Part shown: positions 1 to 6,681 of the stretch, piece after piece
How positions within the stretch are numbered: position 1 is the stretch's first letter
Layout: the number at the start of each line of letters is the position of its first letter
NCBI GenBank assembly: GCA_964563585.1
Contig: CAZLXG010000076.1
Coordinates: 1-9,016 of the forward strand
From: CAZLXG01 sp964563585
GTDB taxonomy: Bacteria > Bacteroidota > Bacteroidia > Flavobacteriales > Flavobacteriaceae
DNA: 9,016 nucleotides
Direction: 5' to 3'
Notes under the pieces: generated by a model
What the model was told of the DNA's origin: nothing
The model's input: only the letters and a program-made list of their open reading frames with translations
Databases searched by the model: none
Position numbers and translations under genes: made by a program

Positions 1-252
1 ATAAAAATCACGTATTTGACTAATGGTTTTATATTTCAGATTTCCATTATTAATAGATAGATTGTATTTATTGGCTTGTTTCCAAATTTCAGTATTTCTA
101 TTTCTATCTTTTTTTAACCAATTACCATTCTGAAGAACATTTAGTCCAGTTGTTTTTTTGTAGTCTTTTAGGTTTTTCCATTCTTGTGAGCAAGCAAGTT
201 GAGTGTTAAAAAGGAGTAGAATAATTATTGTTAAGTTGAATAATTTTCTCAT
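1..252 (-). CDS. Secreted hypothetical protein, N-terminal part only (cut by window edge)
   Basis: An open frame of 84 codons runs from an ATG at 250-252 on the minus strand to the left edge without a stop. The product starts MRKLFNLTIIILLLFN, a basic N-terminus followed by a hydrophobic stretch (residues 4-16), then TQLACSQEW. This is a Sec signal peptide. C21 could be a lipoprotein cysteine, but position -3 is Gln, so the lipobox is poor, and ordinary signal peptidase cleavage near A20-S22 is equally likely. The mature part is polar, with many Lys, Asn and Trp residues (NGNWLKKDRNRN around residues 42-53). I recall similar short secreted proteins of unknown function in Flavobacteriaceae, but I cannot name a family with confidence. 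No consensus promoter was seen upstream on this strand. Most of the protein may lie outside the window. Confidence 0.7.
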   Translation of the reverse strand, partial: MRKLFNLTIIILLLFNTQLACSQEWKNLKDYKKTTGLNVLQNGNWLKKDRNRNTEIWKQANKYNLSINNGNLKYKTISQIRDFY

Positions 253-289
253 ACTAATGTAACTTTGTATTGAGTTTGTTTGTTAGTAA

Positions 290-328
290 AGAACACTATA
301 GTCTTTAACGTTTTATAGAACACGTTAA
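290..328. repeat. Paired 7-base direct repeat and inverted repeat upstream of the secreted protein
   Basis: The heptamer AGAACAC occurs at 290-296 and again at 317-323, 27 bases apart. Overlapping it is an inverted repeat, TTAACGT (305-311) with ACGTTAA (322-328). The cluster lies 38-76 bases upstream of the start of the minus-strand secreted protein. It could be an operator, or a short stem in its leader. Chance is possible in such AT-rich DNA. The gap 253-394 otherwise holds only the terminator-like hairpin described separately. Confidence 0.3.
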
Positions 329-350
329 CCGAAGCTGTTCGTTTTTTCTA

Positions 351-381
351 AATAAAGTGAAGTTTTATAACTCACTTTATT
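351..381 (-). terminator. Probable terminator of the acyl-CoA dehydrogenase gene
   Basis: A perfect 10-base inverted repeat, AATAAAGTGA (351-360) and TCACTTTATT (372-381), flanks an 11-base loop. It lies 13 bases after the minus-strand stop codon at 395-397. Read on the minus strand the stem ends in a T-rich stretch (TTTATTT), as expected for an intrinsic terminator, although the stem is AT-rich and the T-run is interrupted. Confidence 0.5.
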
Positions 382-394
382 ATAGTGAATCTAA

Positions 395-1537
395 CTAATC
401 TCTTAAAATACTTCTGGAAATCACTATTTTCTGAATTTCGCTTGTGCCTTCGTAAATTTGAGTAATTTTGGCATCGCGCATCATGCGTTCTACATGGTAT
501 TCTTTTACAAAACCATTCCCACCATGTATTTGTACCGCCTCAACAGTATGTTCCATAGCTACTTTACTAGCATATAATTTTGCAGTAGCACTAGATAAAT
601 CGAAGTTCATACCTTGGTCTTTTTCCCAAGCAGATTTCATAACTAAATGTCGTGCAGCTTCAATTTCTGTATACATATCAGCTAATTTAAAAGCAATAGC
701 TTGATGATTGCAAATTTCTGTTCCGAAGGCTTTACGTTCTTTAGAGTATTTAAGAGCCAATTCGTAAGCGCCACCAGCAATACCCAATGCTTGTGCGGCA
801 ATGCCAATACGACCACCAGATAGAGTTTTCATAGCAAACCTAAATCCAGAACCATTAACACCAATTCTGTTTTTTTTAGGAACTTTAACATTGTTAAATT
901 GTAAAGTATGTGTGTCACTACCGCGAATTCCTAATTTATCTTCTTTAGGGCCAACATGAAAACCTTCCATGCCTTTTTCAAGAATAAAAGCATTAATACC
1001 ATGAGAACCTTTGTCACGGTCTGTTTGTGCAATCACAATATATACGTCTGCACGTCCACCATTAGTAATCCAGTTTTTTGTGCCATTTATAATATAATGG
1101 TCACCATTATCAATTGCCGTAGTTTTTTGTGAAGTAGCATCGCTACCAGCTTCAGGTTCACTTAAACAAAACGCACCAACAAATTCGCCAGTAGCTAGTT
1201 TAGTTAAATATTTTTGTTTTTGTTCTTCATTTCCGTAAGTTTCTAAACCATAGCAAACTAAAGAGTTGTTTACTGAAACAATAACCGACGCCGAAGCATC
1301 AACTTTTGATAATTCTTCCATAATTAAAACATACGAAATAGCATCCATTCCGCTACCTCCATATTCTGGGTTCACCATAATACCAAGAAACCCTAAATCG
1401 CCCATTTTCTTTACTAATTCGCTAGGAAATTTTTGTGCATTATCACGTTCAATAACTCCTGGAAGTAATTCGGTTTGTGCGAATTCGCGAGCTGCGTCAC
1501 GTATCATTAAATGTTCTTCTGAAAGATTAAAATCCAT
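395..1537 (-). CDS. Acyl-CoA dehydrogenase, short-chain/butyryl-CoA type
   Basis: This 380-residue flavoenzyme would oxidise acyl-CoA thioesters to trans-2-enoyl-CoA in beta-oxidation or amino-acid breakdown, passing electrons to electron-transfer flavoprotein in the cytoplasm. The length is normal for the family. Family signature 1 is at 122-134 (AFCLSEPEAGSDA) and signature 2 at 336-355 (from QIHGGNGF through ERMMRD). The helical N-terminal domain spans about 1-118, the beta domain 119-225 and the C-terminal helical domain 230-380. The catalytic base is E363 in IYEGTSE, the position used by short- and medium-chain members rather than isovaleryl or long-chain types. Chain length cannot be read from sequence alone. 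The ATG at 1535-1537 gives the standard family N-terminus (MDFNLSEEH) and sits 38 bases after a consensus promoter. It is monocistronic as far as the window shows, with a likely terminator at 351-381. Confidence 0.93.
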   Translation of the reverse strand: MDFNLSEEHLMIRDAAREFAQTELLPGVIERDNAQKFPSELVKKMGDLGFLGIMVNPEYGGSGMDAISYVLIMEELSKVDASASVIVSVNNSLVCYGLETYGNEEQKQKYLTKLATGEFVGAFCLSEPEAGSDATSQKTTAIDNGDHYIINGTKNWITNGGRADVYIVIAQTDRDKGSHGINAFILEKGMEGFHVGPKEDKLGIRGSDTHTLQFNNVKVPKKNRIGVNGSGFRFAMKTLSGGRIGIAAQALGIAGGAYELALKYSKERKAFGTEICNHQAIAFKLADMYTEIEAARHLVMKSAWEKDQGMNFDLSSATAKLYASKVAMEHTVEAVQIHGGNGFVKEYHVERMMRDAKITQIYEGTSEIQKIVISRSILRD

Positions 1538-1575
1538 AACTCTTAATAAATTGTTGATTTGATAAAAAATGTCTA

Positions 1576-1606
1576 CAAATATATCGTTTTAATAAGATAT
1601 TTTCAA
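1576..1606 (-). promoter_or_regulatory. Bacteroidetes-type promoter of the acyl-CoA dehydrogenase gene
   Basis: On the minus strand the -7 box TATATTTG occupies 1583 down to 1576 and matches TAnnTTTG exactly. A TTG at 1606-1604 lies 20 bases upstream, the expected -33 spacing for the Bacteroidetes primary sigma factor. The predicted start of transcription is near 1569, giving a leader of about 30 bases before the ATG. The site lies in the 93-base divergent gap shared with anmK. Confidence 0.75.
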
Positions 1607-1630
1607 CAGATATTGCTATTTTTACTTAAT

Positions 1631-2692
1631 ATGGTAAAATCTGAATTTAATGTAATTGGAGTTATGTCTGGAACATCTTTAGATGGAATAGATTTAGCTT
1701 ATGTTACATTTCAATTTAATGAAAAATGGCAGTTTAAAATTAATAAGGCAGAAACTTTAGAGTATAATGAAAAATGGAGTGAAACTCTTAGAGATTTAGT
1801 TTCGTTTTCATTGGATGAATTACATAAAATAGACGAAAACTATACAATATATTTAGCATCGGTTATCAATAATTTTATTCAAAAAAATAAAATAAATAAG
1901 ATTGATGCAATTTGTTCTCATGGTCATACAGCATTACATCAACCTGAAGAAAAGTTAACCTATCAAATTGGTAATTTGCCAAAAATAGTATCGCTATTAA
2001 ATAATAAAGTGGTTTGTGATTTTAGAGTGCAAGATGTTGAACTTGGTGGTCAAGGCGCGCCATTAGTGCCTATTGGGGATGAATTGTTGTTTTCTGAATA
2101 TGATTTTTGTTTAAACTTAGGCGGATTTGCAAATATTTCTACAGAAATAAATAATGAACGAATTGCTTACGACGTTTGTCCTGTAAATATAGTATTGAAT
2201 CATTATGTGAAATCATTTGGTTTTGAATATGATGATGAAGGTAAAATAGCGTCTTCAGGAAATATAAATTTCGAATTATTAGAACAATTAAATGCGTTGA
2301 GTTTTTATAAAGAAGTGCACCCAAAATCGTTAGGATTAGAATGGGTTAGTACAAATATATTTCCTTTAATTGATTCATTTAAAATTGGAGTGGAAGATGT
2401 TTTACGAACTTTTGTAGAGCATATTGCTACTCAAATTACTTCAATATTAAATAAAAAAGAAGGTTCTGTGCTTATAACAGGCGGAGGTGTTTTTAATAAA
2501 TTTTTAATTGAAAGAATAAAATATTTTTCGAATAACGAAATAATAATTCCTTCAAACAAAATAATAAATTTTAAAGAAGCCTTAATCTTCGGGTTCTTAG
2601 GTGTTTTAAAGCTTCGCAACGAAATTAATTGCTTAGAAAGTGTTACAGGAGCAGAAAAAAATCATAGTTCCGGTAAAATTTATTCATCTTAA
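1631..2692 (+). CDS. anmK: Anhydro-N-acetylmuramic acid kinase
   Basis: AnmK cleaves and phosphorylates 1,6-anhydro-MurNAc to MurNAc-6-phosphate using ATP, in cytoplasmic recycling of peptidoglycan sugars. The 353-residue product has the family motifs in order: phosphate-binding VMSGTSLDGID (11-21), SHGHTALHQP (96-105), FRVQDVELGGQGAPLVP (131-147), LNLGGFANIS (161-170), the ATP-site TGGGVFNKFL (283-292), FKEALIFGFLGVL (314-326) and VTGA (338-341). The usual DxGPGN segment reads DVCPVN (181-186). From memory this is a Bacteroidetes variant rather than a defect. The frame is open from an ATG at 1559, but that start would overlap the divergent promoter region and add 24 residues not typical of the family. 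The ATG at 1631 places the kinase motif at residue 11, as in relatives. No clear plus-strand promoter was seen; TATTTTTA at 1617-1624 is a poor candidate. The partner MurQ is not in the window. Confidence 0.93.
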   Translation: MVKSEFNVIGVMSGTSLDGIDLAYVTFQFNEKWQFKINKAETLEYNEKWSETLRDLVSFSLDELHKIDENYTIYLASVINNFIQKNKINKIDAICSHGHTALHQPEEKLTYQIGNLPKIVSLLNNKVVCDFRVQDVELGGQGAPLVPIGDELLFSEYDFCLNLGGFANISTEINNERIAYDVCPVNIVLNHYVKSFGFEYDDEGKIASSGNINFELLEQLNALSFYKEVHPKSLGLEWVSTNIFPLIDSFKIGVEDVLRTFVEHIATQITSILNKKEGSVLITGGGVFNKFLIERIKYFSNNEIIIPSNKIINFKEALIFGFLGVLKLRNEINCLESVTGAEKNHSSGKIYSS

Positions 2693-2698
2693 AATTTA

Positions 2699-2730
2699 TT
2701 TAAAAAGTAACCTTTTGTTTTTTATATTTG
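2699..2730 (+). promoter_or_regulatory. Candidate promoter for the dehydrogenase-nhaD run
   Basis: TATATTTG at 2723-2730 matches the Bacteroidetes -7 box TAnnTTTG perfectly. The -33 position, 20 bases upstream, reads TTTA (2699-2702) instead of TTTG, a one-base mismatch. Transcription would start near 2737, giving a leader of about 107 bases to the ATG at 2844. That leader contains the duplicated segment at 2759-2832. Confidence 0.5.
2703..2722 (+). terminator. Weak candidate terminator after anmK
   Basis: A short stem AAAAG (2703-2707) and CTTTT (2712-2716) around loop TAAC is followed by G and a six-base T-run. The stem has only one G-C pair, so it is marginal. It begins 10 bases after the anmK stop and abuts the next promoter box. 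Confidence 0.3.
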
Positions 2731-2758
2731 TTTAAAATAATAATTTAAAAAATTTAAG

Positions 2759-2832
2759 AAATGAATCAACTTTAGCTACGCTTCAATTTAACTTCGGATA
2801 GTATAAAATATAAGCTAAAAATGAATCAACTT
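2759..2832 (+). repeat. 14-base direct repeat 60 bases apart, enclosing a 46-base insert-like segment
   Basis: AAATGAATCAACTT occurs at 2759-2772 and again at 2819-2832. The 46 bases between them end in short inverted repeats; with the flanking bases these are TTTAGCT (2771-2777) and AGCTAAA (2813-2819). The interior includes GCTACGCTTC and CTTCGGATAG, more GC-containing than the flanks. The layout resembles a tiny non-coding insertion with duplicated ends. Each repeat also carries an ATG: the first reads MNQL then stop, the second MNQLKI then stop, and neither is in frame with the gene at 2844. No transposase is present. Confidence 0.6.
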
Positions 2833-2843
2833 AAAATTTAAAA

Positions 2844-4070
2844 ATGAAAGAATTATTAAAAAAATACGAAAATAAAGACCCAGAAATAATTTTTAATTGG
2901 AAAGACCCAGAAACAGATGCCGAAGGTTGGACAGTTATAAACTCTTTGCGTGGTGGAGCAGCTGGAGGAGGAACAAGAATGCGCAAAGGACTTGATATGA
3001 ATGAGGTTTTGTCGTTAGCAAAAACCATGGAAATTAAATTTACAGTATCAGGACCAGCAATAGGTGGCGCTAAATCTGGAATTAATTTCGACCCTAACGA
3101 CCCAAGAAAAAAAGGTGTTTTAGAGCGTTGGTATGCAGCCGTATCTCCATTATTAAAAAGTTATTATGGTACAGGAGGTGATTTAAATGTTGATGAAATT
3201 CATGAAGTAATTCCTATTACAGAAGAGAGTGGTGTATGGCATCCTCAAGAAGGTGTTTTTAATGGGCATTTTAAACCAACCGAAGCAGACAAAATAAACA
3301 GAATTGGCCAGTTAAGACAAGGTGTAATAAAGGTGATTGAAAACCCGATATATTCACCAAGTATTTCTAAAAAATATACAGTTGCTGATATGATTACCGG
3401 TTTTGGTGTTGCCGAAGCGGTTAAACAATATTATAATATTTATGGAGGAAGTGTAGAAGGAAAACGTGCCGTAGTACAAGGTTTTGGTAATGTTGGAGCT
3501 GCAGTTACGTTTTACTTAGCTCAAATGGGAGTTAAAATAGTAGGGATTATTGATATTGCTGGTGGTTTAATTAATGAAGATGGTTTTTCTTTAGAAGAAA
3601 TTACTAACTTGTTCCTTTCAAAAACAGGAAACACATTAGTAAGTGATAACCTAATCCCTTTTGAAGAAGCAAATGAAAAGATTTGGGCAATTAAAACAGA
3701 GATTTTTGCACCTTGTGCAGCCTCAAGATTAATTAGGTTTAATCAGATTAATGAAATGATAGATAGTGGTTTGGAGGTTATATCCTGTGGTGCAAATGTA
3801 CCATTTGCAGATAAAGAAATTTTCTTCGGACCCATTATGGAACACACAGATTCTCGTGTGAGTTTAATTCCAGATTTTATTTCAAACTGTGGTATGGCAA
3901 GAGTGTTTGCTTATTTTATGGAAAGAAAAGTACAGATGACGGATGAAGCCATATTTAATGATGCATCAAATATAATAAAGGAAGCTTTAGAAAAAGTATA
4001 CAATAAAAATCAATCTAAAACGGGAATTAGCGCAACCGCTTTTGAAATAGCATTAAAAGAATTAATTTAA
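2844..4070 (+). CDS. Glu/Leu/Phe/Val-family amino-acid dehydrogenase
   Basis: This enzyme family performs NAD(P)-dependent oxidative deamination of an amino acid to the 2-oxoacid and ammonia, or the reverse, in the cytoplasm. The 408-residue product has the N-terminal catalytic domain at about 15-165 and the Rossmann domain at about 178-360. The substrate and catalytic lysines are probably K65 (MEIKFTVSG) and K77 (GGAKSGI), with the conserved acidic residue D113 in GTGGDLNVDE. The dinucleotide loop is GFGNVG (213-218), and D237 at the end of the next strand (GIIDIAG) suggests NAD rather than NADP; both cofactor and substrate assignments are inference. The GGAKSGI variant and the GVFNGHF segment (137-143) differ from classical glutamate dehydrogenases, so the substrate should be left open. 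The start ATG has no Shine-Dalgarno, normal for this group. nhaD follows after 18 bases, so co-transcription is likely. Confidence 0.88.
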   Translation: MKELLKKYENKDPEIIFNWKDPETDAEGWTVINSLRGGAAGGGTRMRKGLDMNEVLSLAKTMEIKFTVSGPAIGGAKSGINFDPNDPRKKGVLERWYAAVSPLLKSYYGTGGDLNVDEIHEVIPITEESGVWHPQEGVFNGHFKPTEADKINRIGQLRQGVIKVIENPIYSPSISKKYTVADMITGFGVAEAVKQYYNIYGGSVEGKRAVVQGFGNVGAAVTFYLAQMGVKIVGIIDIAGGLINEDGFSLEEITNLFLSKTGNTLVSDNLIPFEEANEKIWAIKTEIFAPCAASRLIRFNQINEMIDSGLEVISCGANVPFADKEIFFGPIMEHTDSRVSLIPDFISNCGMARVFAYFMERKVQMTDEAIFNDASNIIKEALEKVYNKNQSKTGISATAFEIALKELI

Positions 4071-4088
4071 TAATATAACACGAATTTT

Positions 4089-5480
4089 ATGGAGGCAGTT
4101 ATTATTTTAGTATTTGTAATGGGGTATTTAGCTATTACCCTTGAGCACAGTATAAAAATTGATAAACTTATACCAGCGTTAGTCATGATGGCTATTTGTT
4201 GGGCATTAATTGCTTTAGGTATAGATAGCTTCCCGCAATGGTTTGATTCTGCAAATCATACTTTACTAGAAGGATTTGGTGCGTTAGAGCATGAAGAAAA
4301 AATGCATCTTATGGAAGAAACCCTTTTGCATCATTTGGGTAAAACATGTGAGATTATAGTGTTTCTTTTAGGTGCCATGACCATTGTAGAAATTATAGAT
4401 TATTTTGATGGCTTTGCAACTATAAAAGGCTTTATTAAAACCAAAAAGAAAACAAAAATTTTATGGATTTTTTCAATTTTAGCTTTTATTTTATCTGCTA
4501 TTATAGATAACCTTACAGCAACTATTGTTCTTATTTCAATACTTCAAAAAATAGTAAAAGATAGAAATGTACGTCTTTGGTATGCAGGATTAATTATTAT
4601 TGCTGCCAATGCTGGTGGTGCTTGGTCTCCAATTGGAGATGTAACAACAACAATGCTTTGGATTGGTAAAAAAGTAACTACAGGTCATTTAGTAGGGTAT
4701 TTATTTATTCCATCATTATTATGTATGGCAGTGCCAACTTTTATTGCGTCTTTTTTACCAGCATTTAAAGGCGATTTAGAAATGGAAGAGGATAGTAACA
4801 AACCGAAGTCTAGATTTAGTGGCACCATGTTAACACTTGGATTAGGTGCTATTGTATTTGTACCTATATTTAAAATGATTACACATTTACCACCATACGT
4901 TGGTATGATGTTATCTTTAGGTGTTGTGGCAACTTTTGCCGAAATATATAGTAGTTCTAAATTTAGTATGTCAAATTTAGATTCAGATGAAAGTGATGCG
5001 CACGCATTACATAGTCCGGTACACTTATCTTTATCCAAAATTGAATTACCGAGTATTTTATTTTTTCTTGGAATATTGATGGCAGTTGCATCGCTAGAGT
5101 CTTTAGGTACACTGTTTAACTTTGCTAATTCATTACAAGTAAACACACCACAATTAGGAACAGAAATGGCTCCTGGAGGCGTATCAGATTTAGTAGTATT
5201 ATTACTAGGTGTTGGGTCTGCGGTTATTGATAATGTACCATTAGTTGCAGCTAGTTTAGGTATGTTTTCTGAACCTTTAGATGACGAGCTTTGGCACTTT
5301 ATTGCTTTTTCAGCAGGAACAGGTGGTAGTATGTTAATTATTGGTTCTGCGGCAGGAGTTGTTGCTATGGGAATGGAAAAAATAGATTTCTTCTGGTATT
5401 TTAAAAAGATTTCTTGGCTGGCTTTAGTAGGTTTCCTAGTAGGTTCAGCAGCATTTCTTGTTACTAGAACTTTGTTTTAA
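4089..5480 (+). CDS. nhaD: NhaD-type sodium/proton antiporter
   Basis: NhaD antiporters exchange cytoplasmic Na+ (or Li+) for external protons at the inner membrane and belong to the ion transporter superfamily. The 463-residue product is almost entirely hydrophobic, with about a dozen membrane segments. It has the family motifs IIDNLTATIVLIS (138-150), NAGGAWSPIGDVTTTMLWIG (174-193), SAVIDNVPLVAASLGM (377-392) and SAGTGGSMLIIGSAAG (408-423). The two DN pairs (D140-N141 and D381-N382) lie in equivalent halves of the inverted-repeat fold and are likely ion-site residues by analogy. Loops at 51-83 and 228-245 and the Ser/Asp/His-rich stretch 288-313 are soluble; the last could be a cytoplasmic regulatory loop, but this is a guess. 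It lies 18 bases after the dehydrogenase and 91 bases before exbB. A related ArsB/CitM-type carrier is less likely given the exact NhaD motifs. Confidence 0.92.
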   Translation: MEAVIILVFVMGYLAITLEHSIKIDKLIPALVMMAICWALIALGIDSFPQWFDSANHTLLEGFGALEHEEKMHLMEETLLHHLGKTCEIIVFLLGAMTIVEIIDYFDGFATIKGFIKTKKKTKILWIFSILAFILSAIIDNLTATIVLISILQKIVKDRNVRLWYAGLIIIAANAGGAWSPIGDVTTTMLWIGKKVTTGHLVGYLFIPSLLCMAVPTFIASFLPAFKGDLEMEEDSNKPKSRFSGTMLTLGLGAIVFVPIFKMITHLPPYVGMMLSLGVVATFAEIYSSSKFSMSNLDSDESDAHALHSPVHLSLSKIELPSILFFLGILMAVASLESLGTLFNFANSLQVNTPQLGTEMAPGGVSDLVVLLLGVGSAVIDNVPLVAASLGMFSEPLDDELWHFIAFSAGTGGSMLIIGSAAGVVAMGMEKIDFFWYFKKISWLALVGFLVGSAAFLVTRTLF

Positions 5481-5498
5481 ATAATTTTCATTAAAACA

Positions 5499-5522
5499 AA
5501 AGTCTGAGAGAAAATAGACTTT
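5499..5522 (+). other. Stem-loop in the nhaD-exbB gap
   Basis: AAAGTCT (5499-5505) and AGACTTT (5516-5522) form a 7-base stem around GAGAGAAAAT. No T-run follows (ATACTTTAAC), so it is not a typical terminator; it could be an attenuator or a processing or stability element. Downstream, TACAGTTG at 5549-5556 is one base off the -7 consensus but lacks a good -33 box. An AT palindrome, AATAAAATTTTATT, occupies 5558-5571 directly before the exbB ATG. Confidence 0.35.
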
Positions 5523-5571
5523 ATACTTTAACAAAAAAAGAAACGTTATACAGTTGCAATAAAATTTTATT

Positions 5572-6273
5572 ATGCTAAATATATTATTACAAAACCCACC
5601 AGAAGGTACAGAATTACTCACTGACGGTGAACCAGTTGAAAAAACACTTTCAATTATTGAGTTAATTAGTAGCGGAGGATTTGCTGGTCAACTTATAATT
5701 GGCGTTTTATTTTTATTACTTATAGGTGCTATTTATATTTATTTCGAACGATTGTTTGCTATAAAATCGGCATCTAAAGTTGATTCTAATTTTATGAATC
5801 AGATAAAAGACCATGTAAGTAAAGGGAAAATAGATTCGGCACAAATGCTTTGTGCTCAAGTTAATTCGCCAGTTTCTAGATTAATTGGTAAAGGTATTTC
5901 TAGAATAGGAAAACCATTAGCAGATATTAATACAGCTATTGAAAACGCAGGGCGATTAGAAATTTACGGACTTGAAAAAAATGTTAGCGTGTTGGCTACT
6001 ATATCAAGCGTCGGGCCAATGGTTGGGTTTCTTGGTACAGTTATAGGAATGATAATAGCAATATTTGAACTTGCCAATGCAGGAGGAACTATACAAATGG
6101 ATGTTTTAGCAAGTGGTCTTTATACGGCTATGACAACAACGGTTGCTGGTCTAATTGTTGGGATTGTATCGTATGTAGCGTATAATCATTTAGTAGTAAG
6201 AACTGATAAAGTAGTGTATCAAATGGAAGCTAATTCATTAGAATTTCTAGATCACTTAAACGAACCTACGTAG
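5572..6273 (+). CDS. exbB: MotA/TolQ/ExbB-type proton channel protein
   Basis: ExbB forms the pentameric inner-membrane channel that, with ExbD, uses the proton gradient to drive TonB. The 233-residue product has three predicted membrane helices: about 40-58, 143-167 and 183-206, with a cytoplasmic domain of about 80 residues between the first and second. The family core is clear: SSVGPMVGFLGTVIGMI (145-161) and GLYTAMTTTVAGLIVG (182-197). The polar threonines T187-T190 in helix 3 correspond to the channel-lining position known in ExbB/TolQ. The N-terminal segment before helix 1 (residues 1-38, starting MLNILLQNPPEG) is short, with no cleavable signal peptide. exbD begins one base after the stop codon, so translation is probably coupled. 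TolQ is the alternative name, but the neighbouring TonB-like gene and the absence of tolB or pal favour ExbB. Confidence 0.92.
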   Translation: MLNILLQNPPEGTELLTDGEPVEKTLSIIELISSGGFAGQLIIGVLFLLLIGAIYIYFERLFAIKSASKVDSNFMNQIKDHVSKGKIDSAQMLCAQVNSPVSRLIGKGISRIGKPLADINTAIENAGRLEIYGLEKNVSVLATISSVGPMVGFLGTVIGMIIAIFELANAGGTIQMDVLASGLYTAMTTTVAGLIVGIVSYVAYNHLVVRTDKVVYQMEANSLEFLDHLNEPT

Positions 6274-6274
6274 T

Positions 6275-6667
6275 ATGAACTTTAGAGGAAGAAATAAAAT
6301 AACACCAGAATTCAATATGTCGTCAATGACAGATATTGTATTTCTGCTTCTTATATTTTTTATGATAGCTTCAACATTAGTAACTACAAATGCTATCGAT
6401 ATTTTATTACCAAAAGCAAGTGGTAAAACTGAAAATAAGAAATCTATAGCTGTAAGTATAAAGAAGGATTTAACATATTATATCGACCAAAAACGCATTG
6501 GTGTAAGTGTTTTAGAAAGTGAGCTAATAGCAGCACTTTCTTCAGCAGAAAAACCAACAATTGTTTTAAGAGCTGAAAAATCTGTGCCTGTAGAAAATGT
6601 AGTTAAGGTAATGGATATAGCCAATAGAAATAAATTTAAAGTAATTTTAGCTGTAAAGCCTAATTAA
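6275..6667 (+). CDS. exbD: ExbD/TolR-type biopolymer transport protein
   Basis: ExbD dimerises inside the ExbB pentamer, carries the essential protonatable aspartate and contacts TonB in the periplasm. The 130-residue product has a short cytoplasmic N-terminus (MNFRGRNKITPEFNMSS), a single membrane helix at about 19-37 and a periplasmic domain from about 41 to 130. D20 in SMTDIVFLLLIFFM is the conserved channel aspartate (equivalent to Asp25 of E. coli ExbD). The LPKAS segment just after the helix (45-49) is typical of the family, as is the C-terminal VVKVMDIANRNKFKVILAV. The length is slightly under that of the E. coli protein, which is usual. The stop codon TAA overlaps an ATG (TAATG at 6665-6669) that opens a four-codon minigene leading to the next start. 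Confidence 0.93.
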   Translation: MNFRGRNKITPEFNMSSMTDIVFLLLIFFMIASTLVTTNAIDILLPKASGKTENKKSIAVSIKKDLTYYIDQKRIGVSVLESELIAALSSAEKPTIVLRAEKSVPVENVVKVMDIANRNKFKVILAVKPN

Positions 6668-6681
6668 TGTATTTAAAGTGA
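6667..6681 (+). other. Four-codon minigene bridging exbD and tonB
   Basis: ATG at 6667 overlaps the exbD stop as TAATG and encodes M-Y-L-K then TGA (6679-6681). That TGA overlaps the GTG start of tonB at 6678 as GTGA. Two successive start/stop overlaps could relay ribosomes from exbD to a weak GTG start. It may also be chance, or the scar of a one-base loss: one more A in the AAA run (6675-6677) would fuse MYLK to the tonB frame. Confidence 0.3.

Noticed and set aside
260..267. TAACTTTG, a perfect -7 box on the plus strand
   Set aside because: No plus-strand gene follows for more than 1.3 kb and no TTG lies at the right distance; chance match in AT-rich DNA.
468..1562. Plus-strand frames opposite the acyl-CoA dehydrogenase
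   Set aside because: The minus-strand product carries complete family signatures across the whole span; the plus frames show no domain.
1559..1630. A longer N-terminus for anmK starting at 1559
   Set aside because: The extra 24 residues are hydrophobic, unlike the family, and encoded by the divergent promoter region; the 1631 ATG fits relatives.
4685..5146. A 153-codon minus-strand open frame inside nhaD
   Set aside because: It is antisense to well-conserved NhaD motifs, its product resembles no protein I know, and it has no promoter or start context; a shadow frame.
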